A stretch of DNA of 64,000 nucleotides from Streptomyces roseolilacinus (GTDB taxonomy: Bacteria; Actinomycetota; Actinomycetes; Streptomycetales; Streptomycetaceae). The stretch covers positions 124,001-188,000 of the forward strand of contig NZ_BMSV01000004.1 in assembly GCF_014649335.1 (NCBI RefSeq). Reading direction: 5' to 3'. Of the stretch, positions 16,075 to 26,925 are shown one piece after another (within the stretch, counting starts at the first letter, position 1; every line of letters begins with the position of its first letter). The translations under genes and the position numbers were made by a program. Below the pieces are notes generated by a model, which saw only the letters and a program-made list of their open reading frames with translations, was not told where the DNA came from and made no database searches.

Positions 16075-17520
16075 GTGAGCGCCAACCCCCCGGCCGCAGT
16101 CATCGTCCTCGCCGCGGGTGAGGGCACCCGCATGAAGTCCAAGACCCCGAAGGTCCTGCACGAGATCTGCGGACGCTCCCTCGTCGGACACGTCGTCTCC
16201 GCCGCGCGCGAGCTGGGCCCCGAGCACCTCTGCGTCGTCGTCGGCCACGCCCGCGAGCAGGTCGCCGCGCACCTGGAGGAGCACTACGCCGGGACGCGCA
16301 CCGCCGTCCAGTACGAGCAGAACGGCACCGGGCACGCGGTCCGCATGGCCCTGGAGGAGCTGGGGCAGGTCGACGGCACCGTGGTCGTGGTGTGCGGCGA
16401 CACCCCGCTGCTGTCCGGGCTGACGCTGGGCGCGCTGGCCGCGACGCACGCCGCGGACGGCAACGCGGTCACCGTGCTGACCGCCGAGGTGCCGGACGCG
16501 ACCGGCTACGGCCGCATCGTCCGCGACCCGGCCACCGGCGCCGTCACCGCGATCGTGGAGCACAAGGACGCCACCGAGGAGCAGCGGGCCGTCCGGGAGA
16601 TCAACTCCGGCGTGTTCGCGTTCGACGGGCGGCTCCTCGCGGACGCCCTGGGCAAGGTCCGCACGGACAACAGCCAGGGCGAGGAGTACCTCACCGACGT
16701 GCTGGGCATCCTGCGCGAGGCCGGGCACCGCGTGGGCGCGTCCGTCGCGGGCGACCACCGCGAGATCCTCGGCATCAACAACCGCGTGCAGCTCTCCGAG
16801 GCCCGCGCGCTGCTCAACCGGCGCCTCCTGGAGCGTGCCATGGCGGACGGCGTGACGGTGGTCGACCCCGCCTCCGTGCAGGTCGACGTCACCGTGACGT
16901 TCGAGCGGGACGCGGTGGTCCACCCGGGCACGCAGCTGCTGGGCGCCACCCACGTGGCGGAGGACGCCGAGGTCGGCCCGAACACGCGCCTGAAGGACAC
17001 GAAGGTCGGCCGGGGCGCCCGCGTGGACAACACGGTCGCGGACTCCGCCGAGATCGGCGAGGGCGCCTCCGTGGGCCCCTACGCGTACCTCCGCCCGGGG
17101 ACGCGGCTCGGCGTCAAGAGCAAGATCGGCACCTACGTCGAGACGAAGAACGCGACGATCGGCGAGGGCACGAAGGTGCCGCACCTGTCGTACGTCGGCG
17201 ATGCCACCATCGGCGAGTTCACGAACATCGGCGCCGCGAGCGTCTTCGTGAACTACGACGGCGAGAAGAAGCACCACACGACGATCGGGTCCCACTGCAA
17301 GACCGGATCGGACAACATGTTTGTGGCTCCTGTCACGGTCGGGGACGGCGCCTACACGGCCGCCGGCTCCGTGATCACCAAGGACGTACCGGCCGGCGCG
17401 CTGGCCGTGGCCCGTGGTCAGCAGCGGAATATCGAGGGTTGGGTCGCCCGGAAGCGGCCCGGCAGCGCCGCCGCCCAGGCCGCGGCGACGGCCGCGGAAG
17501 AGCCCGGCGGCGAAGGCTGA
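16075..17520 (+). CDS. glmU: Bifunctional GlmU: GlcN-1-P acetyltransferase / GlcNAc-1-P uridylyltransferase
   Basis: The product has 481 residues from a GTG start, with GAAGGG upstream. The N-terminal pyrophosphorylase domain shows LAAGEGTRMKS and KVLHEICGR (residues 12-36). The C-terminal half is a left-handed beta-helix of hexapeptide repeats (GPNTRLKDTKVGRGARV, YVGDATIGEF) that acetylates glucosamine-1-phosphate. The end has an Ala/Glu-rich tail typical of actinomycetes. The product UDP-GlcNAc feeds peptidoglycan synthesis. It is followed at 110 nt by prs on the same strand, a pairing conserved in actinobacteria. Confidence 0.97.
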   Translation: MSANPPAAVIVLAAGEGTRMKSKTPKVLHEICGRSLVGHVVSAARELGPEHLCVVVGHAREQVAAHLEEHYAGTRTAVQYEQNGTGHAVRMALEELGQVDGTVVVVCGDTPLLSGLTLGALAATHAADGNAVTVLTAEVPDATGYGRIVRDPATGAVTAIVEHKDATEEQRAVREINSGVFAFDGRLLADALGKVRTDNSQGEEYLTDVLGILREAGHRVGASVAGDHREILGINNRVQLSEARALLNRRLLERAMADGVTVVDPASVQVDVTVTFERDAVVHPGTQLLGATHVAEDAEVGPNTRLKDTKVGRGARVDNTVADSAEIGEGASVGPYAYLRPGTRLGVKSKIGTYVETKNATIGEGTKVPHLSYVGDATIGEFTNIGAASVFVNYDGEKKHHTTIGSHCKTGSDNMFVAPVTVGDGAYTAAGSVITKDVPAGALAVARGQQRNIEGWVARKRPGSAAAQAAATAAEEPGGEG

Positions 17521-17530
17521 CCGAAAACAC

Positions 17531-17550
17531 GTACGCCGTACTGGGCGTAC
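17531..17550. other. Inverted repeat between glmU and prs
   Basis: GTACGCC and GGCGTAC (7 bp, 6-nt spacer) lie 10 nt after the glmU stop. It could be a weak terminator or an operator. The spacing to prs leaves room for a promoter between them. Confidence 0.3.
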
Positions 17551-17630
17551 CGTGATACGTGCACACAAATTCGGCTGGTTCGCGGCGCACGGGACACGCG
17601 ACCAGGGAACACGTCTGAGGAGACAGTGCT

Positions 17631-18608
17631 GTGACCGGGATCAAGACGACCGGCGAGAAGAAGCTGATGCTCTTCTCCGGCCGCGCCCACCCCGAGCTGG
17701 CCGAGGAGGTCGCACACCGGCTGGGTGTCGGCCTGGTGCCGACGAAGGTCTTCGACTTCGCCAACGGTGAGATCTACGTCCGCTACCAGGAGTCGGCGCG
17801 CGGCGCGGACTGCTTCCTGATCCAGAGCCACACGGCTCCGATCAACAAGTGGATCATGGAACAGCTGATCATGATCGACGCCCTGAAGCGGGCCTCCGCC
17901 GCGAGCATCACCGTGATCATCCCGTCCTACGGCTACGCCCGCCAGGACAAGAAGCACAAGGGCCGCGAGCCGATCTCGGCCCGTCTCGTCGCGGACCTGC
18001 TGAAGTGCGCGGGCGCGGACCGCATCCTCACGGTCGACCTGCACACCGACCAGATCCAGGGCTTCTTCGACGGCCCGGTCGACCACCTGACCGCGCTGCC
18101 GGTCCTCGCCGACTACGTGGGCGCCAAGGTCGACCGCTCGAAGCTGACCGTCGTCTCCCCGGACGCCGGCCGCGTGCGCGTCGCCGACCGCTGGTGCGAC
18201 CGGCTGGAGGCCCCGCTGGCGATCGTCCATAAGCGCCGCGACAAGGACGTCGCCAACCAGGTGACCGTCCACGAGGTCGTCGGCGAGGTCGAGGGCCGCG
18301 TGTGCGTCCTGGTCGACGACATGATCGACACCGGTGGCACGATCTGCGCCGCCGCCGACGCGCTGTTCGCGCACGGCGCCGAGGACGTCATCGTCACCGC
18401 GACGCACGGCATCCTCTCCGGCCCGGCCGCGGACCGCCTGAAGAACTCCAAGGTCAGCGAGGTCGTCCTGACCAACACGCTGCCGACCCCGGGCGAGCTG
18501 GAGCTCGACAAGATCACGGTGCTGTCGATCGCGCCGACGATCGCCCGCGCGGTGCACGAGGTCTTCGAGGACGGTTCGGTCACCAGCCTCTTCGAGGAGC
18601 AGCAGTAA
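17631..18608 (+). CDS. prs: Ribose-phosphate pyrophosphokinase (PRPP synthase)
   Basis: The product has 325 residues from a GTG start with GAGGAG upstream. The class I PRPP synthase motifs are present: the KLMLFSGRAHPELAEEV start, ANGEIYVRY, the flexible ATP loop region YARQDKKHKGREPI, and the PRPP-binding loop VLVDDMIDTGGTI near residue 225. It transfers pyrophosphate from ATP to ribose-5-phosphate for nucleotide, His and Trp synthesis in the cytoplasm. It ends in a perfect 20-bp hairpin, so rplY downstream is transcribed from its own promoter. Confidence 0.97.
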   Translation: MTGIKTTGEKKLMLFSGRAHPELAEEVAHRLGVGLVPTKVFDFANGEIYVRYQESARGADCFLIQSHTAPINKWIMEQLIMIDALKRASAASITVIIPSYGYARQDKKHKGREPISARLVADLLKCAGADRILTVDLHTDQIQGFFDGPVDHLTALPVLADYVGAKVDRSKLTVVSPDAGRVRVADRWCDRLEAPLAIVHKRRDKDVANQVTVHEVVGEVEGRVCVLVDDMIDTGGTICAAADALFAHGAEDVIVTATHGILSGPAADRLKNSKVSEVVLTNTLPTPGELELDKITVLSIAPTIARAVHEVFEDGSVTSLFEEQQ

Positions 18609-18621
18609 CCATCCCTCACGC

Positions 18622-18663
18622 CGCGGAAGGCCGCCTCCCCCTCGGGGGAGGCGGCCTTCCGCG
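18622..18663 (+). terminator. Perfect 20-bp hairpin terminator after prs
   Basis: The arms 18622-18641 and 18644-18663 (CGCGGAAGGCCGCCTCCCCC and its complement) begin 13 nt after the prs stop. It is among the longest perfect stems in the window. Confidence 0.85.
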
Positions 18664-18696
18664 TACCCGGGGGCCCGGCGGCCCCCGGTGATCCAG

Positions 18697-18726
18697 TTGG
18701 GAGCCCGGCGGGCCGCCGAGTAGACT
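18697..18726 (+). promoter_or_regulatory. Promoter of rplY
   Basis: TTGGGA (18697-18702), an 18-nt spacer and TAGACT (18721-18726) match the housekeeping sigma pattern and lie downstream of the prs terminator. This gives a leader of about 135 nt before rplY. Confidence 0.55.
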
Positions 18727-18866
18727 GTCCGCGTTGCTCGGCGAGGGATGCCGTGGTCCAGGTGGTCACGGCGGTCCGTTATCGACGCGCTCTTCGTAGC
18801 AGGCCAGTCCAGTCGTGGCCGAGTGACCGCGACCAGATTCGTTCCCCCGCTTACGAGGAGTGCCCC

Positions 18867-19451
18867 ATGTCCGAGGTGAAGATCTCCGCCGAGACCCGCA
18901 GCGAGTTCGGCAAGGGTGCCGCCCGCCGCATCCGCCGCGAGAACAAGGTTCCCGGCGTCCTGTACGGCCACGGCACCGACCCGGTCCACCTGACCCTCCC
19001 GGGCCACGACCTGATGATGGCCCTCAAGACCTCCAACGCCCTGCTGGCGCTGCAGCTCGACGGCAAGACCGAGCTGGCCATCCCGAAGGCCGTCCAGCGC
19101 GACCCGCTGAAGGGCTTCATCGAGCACGTCGACCTGCTGCTCGTGAACCGCGGCGAGCAGGTCAGCGTCGAGATCCCGGTCCACACCGAGGGCGAGCTGG
19201 CCGCCGGCGGCAACCTCCTCGAGCACGTGCTGAACGCGCTGCCCGTCGAGGCCGAGGCCACCCACATCCCCGAGTCCCTGACCGTCTCCGTCGAGGGCCT
19301 GGAGGCCGGCGCCTCCGTCCTGGCGAAGGACATCCCGCTGCCCAAGGGCGTCACCCTGGCCGTCGACGCCGACGCCGTCGTCCTGCAGGTCCTGGCCGCG
19401 CAGGCCGAGGAGCCCGCCGCCGAGGGCACCGAGGCGTCCGCCGAGGCCTGA
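18867..19451 (+). CDS. rplY: 50S ribosomal protein L25, long form (general stress protein Ctc)
   Basis: The product has 194 residues from ATG 18867, with GAGGAG 6 nt upstream; the longer frame upstream is ignored. The N-terminal L25 domain ([22 protein letters not shown], residues about 12-33) binds 5S rRNA. The C-terminal beta-barrel TL5/Ctc domain ([21 protein letters not shown]) and an Ala/Glu-rich acidic tail complete the long bacterial form. It is followed 76 nt later by pth, a conserved pairing. Confidence 0.96.
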   Translation: MSEVKISAETRSEFGKGAARRIRRENKVPGVLYGHGTDPVHLTLPGHDLMMALKTSNALLALQLDGKTELAIPKAVQRDPLKGFIEHVDLLLVNRGEQVSVEIPVHTEGELAAGGNLLEHVLNALPVEAEATHIPESLTVSVEGLEAGASVLAKDIPLPKGVTLAVDADAVVLQVLAAQAEEPAAEGTEASAEA

Positions 19452-19527
19452 GCATCGGCTACGGCCTGATGTCGTCGTGGGGGGTGCGCCCAGCACCCCC
19501 CACACCCCTATCCGGAGGCACACGCAG

Positions 19528-20124
19528 ATGACGACGGACGCCAGCGCCCCCTGGCTGATCGCGGGGCTGGGGAACCCGGGCCCCGGCTACGCGGGGAACC
19601 GACACAATGTCGGCTTCATGGTGGTCGACCTCCTCGCCGAGCGGATCGGCGGTTCCTTCAAGCGGCACGGCAAGGCGCAGGCGCAGGTCCTGGAGGGGCG
19701 GCTGGGGCTCCCCGGCCCGTCCGGCCGGCGGGTCGTGCTCGCCCGGCCGATGTCGTACATGAACCTGTCCGGCGGGCCCGTGGTCGCCCTGCGGGACTTC
19801 TACAAGGTGCCCACCCACCAGATCGTGGCCGTCCACGACGAGTTGGACATCGACTACGGCACGCTGCGCCTCAAGCTGGGCGGCGGCGACAACGGCCACA
19901 ACGGCCTGAAGTCGATGACGAAGGCGATGGGCCCGGACTACCACCGGGTGCGCTTCGGGATCGGCCGCCCGCCCGGCCGGATGCCGGTCGCGGACTTCGT
20001 CCTCAAGGACTTCTCCGCGGTCGAGCGCAAGGAGCTCGACTACTTCGTGGACCGCGCGGCCGACGCCGTCGAGGCGCTGGTCACCGAGGGCCTGGAGCGG
20101 GCGCAGACCACGTACAACTCCTGA
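19528..20124 (+). CDS. pth: Peptidyl-tRNA hydrolase
   Basis: The product has 198 residues. ATG 19528 has GGAGG 10 nt upstream. Family motifs are present: [18 protein letters not shown] with the catalytic His, the [10 protein letters not shown] loop, and [27 protein letters not shown] core residues including the conserved Asp. It releases peptides from prematurely dropped peptidyl-tRNA in the cytoplasm. It lies in the rplY-pth transcription unit. Confidence 0.97.
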   Translation: MTTDASAPWLIAGLGNPGPGYAGNRHNVGFMVVDLLAERIGGSFKRHGKAQAQVLEGRLGLPGPSGRRVVLARPMSYMNLSGGPVVALRDFYKVPTHQIVAVHDELDIDYGTLRLKLGGGDNGHNGLKSMTKAMGPDYHRVRFGIGRPPGRMPVADFVLKDFSAVERKELDYFVDRAADAVEALVTEGLERAQTTYNS

Positions 20125-20179
20125 CGGGCCGACCGCCGGAATTGACCGGGCGTGGCCCCATGGCCAAGGATCGCGGCCC

Positions 20180-20653
20180 ATGAGCCCGAAGAAGCGGACC
20201 CCCGTACTCCCGTACGCCCGTGTCACCGCCATGGCGCTGGTCGCCCTGGTCCTGGTGGTCGCGGGCGTCTGGGCGTCCTGGGACACCGCGCAGCACGTGC
20301 TGCTCTCCAAGGGCCGCGAGCACGGCACCATGACGGTCACCGGCTGCGGCGACGAGGTGTGCACGGGGCGCTTCGTCCCCGCGGAGCCCGCCGCGCCGTC
20401 CCGTACGGACATGACGATCGCCCGGTCCGTCGCCGTCGAGGAGGGCGGCCGGTACGAGGTCGTCGTGAAGCCCGACACCACCGAGGCCGTCCGCACCGGC
20501 TGGGCCGGCGGACTGCACGCGTGGCTGCCGCTGGGCGGCGCGCTGCTGCTCGCGTCCCTGGTCATCGGCGGCGGAACGCACTGGACGCGGGTCACCTGGG
20601 TGTCGGGGGCGGCCGGCGGGGCGCTGCTGGTGGCGTCGTTCCTGACGCTCTGA
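20180..20653 (+). CDS. Small membrane protein of unknown function
   Basis: The product has 157 residues, with AAGGA 9 nt before ATG. One N-terminal helix (about 18-36) is followed by a roughly 75-residue outer segment with two Cys in TGCGDEVCTG that could form a disulfide. Two helices end the protein (about 113-131 and 135-155). I do not recognise the family beyond a conserved streptomycete membrane protein. It follows pth by 55 nt and may share its transcript. Confidence 0.7.
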   Translation: MSPKKRTPVLPYARVTAMALVALVLVVAGVWASWDTAQHVLLSKGREHGTMTVTGCGDEVCTGRFVPAEPAAPSRTDMTIARSVAVEEGGRYEVVVKPDTTEAVRTGWAGGLHAWLPLGGALLLASLVIGGGTHWTRVTWVSGAAGGALLVASFLTL

Positions 20654-20868
20654 CGGGGCGTCGGTTCCCTTCGCGGGGCCGGATTTTGACGGAACCGGTG
20701 CGGACTTCCGTACAACCAAACGCGAAGTGTCCCAACCGTTATGGAACGCGTCACGGACAAACGGAATGAACCGGTCCGAAGGCCACCGATCGTCCTTGAC
20801 TGGTGTGCGGCGTCACAGGAAGCTGAGCCGCCCCCCACGGCCCAGTCACCTCTCACGTTGGACTGCCC

Positions 20869-21708
20869 ATGCGCACCCTTTCCACGACCACCGGCGCTCT
20901 GGTGGCGGCCGCGGTCTGCGGCCTGACGCTCGTCCCCGCCGCCCACGCCACCAACGGCACCTACTCTCCCGTGCTGCGCCAGGAGCTGCCCCGCACCGCG
21001 ACCGACGAGGGCGCTCCGCAGCAGGGGGCCGGCACCTGCGCCGACATCCCGGCCGACCAGGACGGCTGGCACTTCGTGCTGCCCGGCAACGACGCCCGCT
21101 TCGTGAAGCTGACGGTCACCTTCGAGCCCGGCGGCCGGCAGGTCGTCACCGACTTCGGCCCGCCGTCCGACAAGCACGCCTACGTCGCGTCGGCGCCGGG
21201 CGCCACGCTGACCTCGGTCGTGGCCGAGGTGAAGGGCGGCGACCTGAAGAAGTTCAACCTGTCGCACACCTGCCCGGCGAACACCACGCCGTCGCCGAGC
21301 GGCACCCCGAGCGGGAACCCCTCGGAGAACCCCTCCGGGAACCCGTCGGAGAACCCGTCGGAGAACCCGTCGGAGAACCCTTCCGAGAACCCCTCGGAGA
21401 ACCCTTCCGAGAACCCCTCGGAGAACCCTTCCGAGAACCCCTCGGAGAACCCTTCCGGGAACCCCTCCGAGTCCCCCGCGACCTCGCCGGCCCCGTCCGC
21501 CACGCCGGGCACCCCGGTGCCGTCCGAGACGGCTCCGGGCGGGACCGCGCCGTCCGCCGCGCCGTCCCCGTCCGAGAGCTCCTCGACCGGTGACCTGGCC
21601 GAGACCGGCAGCAGCGCCCCCGTCGGCGCCCTCGGCGCCCTCGCCGCAGTGCTCGTCGCCGGTGGCGCCTTCCTGGTGGTGCGCCGCCGCAAGGCCCAGC
21701 AGCACTGA
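20869..21708 (+). CDS. LAETG cell-wall-anchored surface protein with NPSE repeats
   Basis: The product has 279 residues. The signal peptide (MRTLSTTTGALVAAAVCGL) has likely cleavage after AHA at about residue 27. A roughly 110-residue domain with two Cys (GTCAD, SHTCPAN) precedes a 55-residue run of NPSE/NPSG repeats and a Pro/Ser/Thr linker. The end is a classic sorting signal: LAETGSS, a hydrophobic helix and RRRK. LAxTG is the motif used by class E sortases of Streptomyces, so the protein should be coupled to peptidoglycan. The repeats serve as a wall-spanning stalk. The globular domain is not recognised. The start has only a weak ribosome site (TTGGAC). Confidence 0.85.
   Translation: MRTLSTTTGALVAAAVCGLTLVPAAHATNGTYSPVLRQELPRTATDEGAPQQGAGTCADIPADQDGWHFVLPGNDARFVKLTVTFEPGGRQVVTDFGPPSDKHAYVASAPGATLTSVVAEVKGGDLKKFNLSHTCPANTTPSPSGTPSGNPSENPSGNPSENPSENPSENPSENPSENPSENPSENPSENPSENPSGNPSESPATSPAPSATPGTPVPSETAPGGTAPSAAPSPSESSSTGDLAETGSSAPVGALGALAAVLVAGGAFLVVRRRKAQQH
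21311..21470 (+). repeat. 12-bp tandem repeat coding NPSE/NPSG
   Basis: About 13 copies of a 12-bp unit (consensus AACCCSTCSGAG) are in frame. In the middle they alternate TCG-GAG and TCC-GAG as a 24-bp higher-order unit, a sign of recent slippage or duplication. Confidence 0.9.
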
Positions 21709-21734
21709 CGACGCGCCCCGCGCGCGTGAACGGG

Positions 21735-21769
21735 CGGGCCCCCGCCGGAGAGACTCCGGCGGGGGCCCG
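21735..21769. terminator. Bidirectional terminator between surface protein gene and ppc
   Basis: A perfect 16-bp stem (21735-21750 with 21754-21769; arm CGGGCCCCCGCCGGAG) has a 3-nt loop, midway between convergent stops. Confidence 0.85.
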
Positions 21770-21789
21770 TCCGCGTGCGGGGCGCGCGG

Positions 21790-24519
<2,730 letters not shown>

Positions 24520-24699
24520 AGGTGCGGCTCCTTGCAGTGATGAGCACGTCTGGAGGGGGTACTGCTGAGGTGTCCCCGGAATCGCCCTTCGAACTACCAG
24601 CCGGTCTTCGCGAGGCGGTCCCAGCGGGACGCTGCGGACCGCGCTGTCCGACGACACCCAGGATAGGTGTCCGTCCGGGCCGCGCCGCTCGCAGCCCTC
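24520..24699. other. ppc upstream region
   Basis: This is the ppc side of the 302-nt gap to the desaturase gene. Besides the ppc ribosome site (AGGAG near 24530) I see no convincing promoter or repeat. The other side of the gap holds the desaturase promoter and operator listed separately. Confidence 0.4.
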
Positions 24700-24727
24700 T
24701 TGCCGCGAGCCCGCGCGCTGACATACT
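24700..24727 (+). promoter_or_regulatory. Desaturase promoter
   Basis: TTGCCG (24700-24705), a 16-nt spacer and CATACT (24722-24727) form the likely promoter. The first operator palindrome starts directly at its downstream edge, so a bound repressor would block polymerase. Confidence 0.5.
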
Positions 24728-24754
24728 TACGGCTCCGTAGGTTACGGGACCGTA
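24728..24754 (+). promoter_or_regulatory. Double palindromic operator upstream of the desaturase
   Basis: Two perfect palindromes of the same form, TACGG-N2-CCGTA, lie at 24728-24739 and 24743-24754. Their centres are 15 bp apart, so both face nearly the same side of the helix only if the helix is slightly bent. This is what two TetR dimers would bind. The TetR gene is second in the same operon, so autoregulation is likely. Confidence 0.75.
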
Positions 24755-24821
24755 GAAAGGCCCGATCCGACCTCCGTCCACTTCACCCTCACCCTCACTC
24801 CTCACCCTCAAGGGGACGCGC

Positions 24822-25796
24822 ATGACCATGACCCCCGAAGTGCTCGACCACACCGCGCGGGAACAGGACCTGCCCTCCGCCACGCTGGGCGGCGACAACA
24901 AGCGGTCCGTCGAGCAGATCACGCTGCTGCTCTTCATCGCCGTGCCGTTCCTCGCCCTGCTGGCGGCCGTGCCGCTGGCCTGGGGATGGGGGGTGAGCTG
25001 GCTCGACCTCGGACTGCTGACGGCGATGTACTTCATCGGCTGCCACGGCATCACGATCGGCTTCCACCGGTACTTCACCCACGGGTCGTTCAAGGCGAAG
25101 CGTCCGCTGCGGATCGCACTGGCGATCATGGGCTCGCTGGCGGTGGAGGGGCCGCTGGTGCGCTGGGTGGCGGACCACCGCAAGCACCACAGGTTCTCGG
25201 ACGGGGAGGGCGACCCGCACTCGCCGTGGCGGTTCGGGGAGACGGTCCCGGCCCTGATGAAGGGCCTGTGGTGGGCGCACATCGGGTGGATGTTCGACGA
25301 GGAGCAGACGCCGCAGCACAAGTACGCCCCGGACCTGATCAAGGACCCGGCGCTGCGGCGGATCTCCCGCCAGTTCGTCCTGTGGACGGTCGTGTCGCTG
25401 GCGATCCCGCCACTGGTGGGTGGCCTGGTGACGATGTCGTGGTGGGGGGCCTTCACGGCGTTCTTCTGGGGGTCCCTGGTGCGGGTGGCCCTGCTGCACC
25501 ACGTCACGTGGTCGATCAACTCGATCTGCCACGCGGTGGGCAAGCGCCCCTTCAAGTCGCGTGACCGCTCGGGCAACGTGTGGTGGCTGGCGGTCCTGTC
25601 GTGCGGCGAGTCCTGGCACAACCTGCACCACGCGGACCCGACGAGCGCCCGGCACGGCGTCATGCGGGGCCAGGTGGACTCCAGCGCGCGGCTGATCCGC
25701 TGGTTCGAGAAGCTGGGCTGGGCGTACGACGTGCGCTGGCCCTCCCGGGACCGGATCGACGCCCGGCGCCAGACACGCTCCGCGAACGCGGCATGA
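24822..25796 (+). CDS. Acyl-CoA (delta-9 type) fatty acid desaturase
   Basis: The product has 324 residues from ATG 24822, with AAGGGGA upstream. All three histidine clusters that bind the di-iron centre are present: HGITIGFHRYFTH (about 67-79), HRKHH (near 114-118) and HNLHH (near 268-272). Four hydrophobic helices fit the membrane topology. It introduces a cis double bond into acyl chains and so tunes membrane fluidity. The gene overlaps the TetR gene at ATGATGG, giving tight translational coupling. Confidence 0.93.
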   Translation: MTMTPEVLDHTAREQDLPSATLGGDNKRSVEQITLLLFIAVPFLALLAAVPLAWGWGVSWLDLGLLTAMYFIGCHGITIGFHRYFTHGSFKAKRPLRIALAIMGSLAVEGPLVRWVADHRKHHRFSDGEGDPHSPWRFGETVPALMKGLWWAHIGWMFDEEQTPQHKYAPDLIKDPALRRISRQFVLWTVVSLAIPPLVGGLVTMSWWGAFTAFFWGSLVRVALLHHVTWSINSICHAVGKRPFKSRDRSGNVWWLAVLSCGESWHNLHHADPTSARHGVMRGQVDSSARLIRWFEKLGWAYDVRWPSRDRIDARRQTRSANAA

Positions 25797-26467
25797 TGGA
25801 CGATGTGGCGATCGACGGCAGCAGTACCAGCAGTGACAAGCCCCGGCGCGGCCGCCGGGTCCGGATGACCGGCGCCGAACGGCGCCAGCAACTGCTCGAC
25901 GTCGGCCGGACCCTGTTCGCCGAACGCGGTTTCGAAGGCACGTCGGTGGAGGAGATCGCGGCGAAGGCCGGGGTGTCGAAGCCGGTCGTGTACGAGCACT
26001 TCGGCGGCAAGGAGGGGCTGTACGCGGTCGTGGTCGACCGGGAGATGCGCCAGTTGCTGGACATGGTGACCGGCGCGCTCACGGCGGGGCACCCGCGCGA
26101 GCTCCTGGAGCAGGCGGCGTTCGCGCTGCTGGACTACATCGAGACGTACACCGACGGCTTCCGGATCCTGGTGCGGGACTCTCCGGTGGCGCAGTCGACG
26201 GGTACGTTCGCCTCGCTGATCTCCGACATCGCCACACAGGTCGAGGACATCCTGGGCCTGGAGTTCAAGGCGCGGGGCTTCGACCCGAAGCTGGCCCCGC
26301 TGTACGCGCAGGCCCTGGTGGGAATGGTCGCCCTGACGGGCCAGTGGTGGCTGGACGCCCGGAAGCCGAAGAAGGCCGAGGTGGCGGCGCACCTGGTGAA
26401 CCTGGCCTGGCACGGGCTGGACGGCCTGGAGCAGAGGCCCCGCCTCATAGGCCACCGCAAGTCCTGA
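25793..26467 (+). CDS. TetR-family regulator coupled to the desaturase
   Basis: The product has 224 residues. ATG 25793 overlaps the desaturase stop and is followed by a second ATG; no separate ribosome site is visible, consistent with coupled translation. The N-terminal helix-turn-helix is typical (ERRQQLLDVGRTLFAERGF, then EEIAAKAGVSKPVVYEHFGGKEGLY). The C-terminal ligand domain is helical (TDGFRILVRDSP, MVALTGQWWLD) and resembles those of TetR regulators linked to fatty acid genes. I infer that it binds the TACGG-N2-CCGTA sites upstream of the operon and responds to acyl-CoA or fatty acid supply. Confidence 0.85.
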   Translation: MMDDVAIDGSSTSSDKPRRGRRVRMTGAERRQQLLDVGRTLFAERGFEGTSVEEIAAKAGVSKPVVYEHFGGKEGLYAVVVDREMRQLLDMVTGALTAGHPRELLEQAAFALLDYIETYTDGFRILVRDSPVAQSTGTFASLISDIATQVEDILGLEFKARGFDPKLAPLYAQALVGMVALTGQWWLDARKPKKAEVAAHLVNLAWHGLDGLEQRPRLIGHRKS

Positions 26468-26492
26468 CCCGCTCCCCCCGCACCGCCCCGCC

Positions 26493-26554
26493 GGGCCGGT
26501 TCGCCGCGGCCCCGCCGGGGCGTGCGGGGCGCCTCCCCGCGGGCGAACCGGCCC
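26493..26554. terminator. Bidirectional terminator between TetR and VOC genes
   Basis: GGGCCGGTTCGCC (26493-26505) is complementary to GGCGAACCGGCCC (26542-26554). The loop itself is GC-rich and can fold further. It lies between convergent genes. Confidence 0.7.
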
Positions 26555-26562
26555 GTGGGGCG

Positions 26563-26925
26563 TCAGGCGCGGGGCTCCAGGAACTCGAGGCGGTTGCCCA
26601 CGGGGTCCTCCGAGAAGAAGCGGCGGTGCCCGGGCAGCCGGTCGTCCCAGACGACCGGCGCCCCGTGCGCCGCCAGCCGCTCCGCGTACGCCTCTATGTC
26701 GTTCACCCGCAGCTCCGGGTGCGCCTTCCTCGCCGGCCGGAACCCCGCCTCGATCCCCAGGTGCAGCTGCACGGCGCCCGCTCGGAACCAGCATCCGCCG
26801 TTCGCGGCGAGCGCCGGCGGCTTGGGGATCTCCGTCATCCCGAGGGCGCCCGTGTAGTACGCGCGCAGCCGCTCCTCCGAGCCGGCCGGTGCCGCCGGCT
26901 GGACGTGGTCGACGGCGGTCAGCAT
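26563..26925 (-). CDS. VOC (glyoxalase/bleomycin-resistance) family protein
   Basis: The product has 120 residues. It contains a two-module beta-alpha-beta-beta-beta VOC fold: LTAVDHVQ at the start, RAYYTGALGM, then WFRAGAVQLHLGIE, and DPVGNRLEF near the end with the usual metal-ligand Glu. The reaction is unknown. Its ATG overlaps the stop of tam in TGATG, so it is translated by restart after tam. The coupling suggests a role related to aconitate or oxidative stress, but this is inference. Confidence 0.85.
   Translation of the reverse strand: MLTAVDHVQPAAPAGSEERLRAYYTGALGMTEIPKPPALAANGGCWFRAGAVQLHLGIEAGFRPARKAHPELRVNDIEAYAERLAAHGAPVVWDDRLPGHRRFFSEDPVGNRLEFLEPRA

Noticed and set aside
21311..21470. 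CRISPR-like array
   Set aside because: The 12-bp units are contiguous, in frame and code NPSE. There are no spacers and no cas genes.
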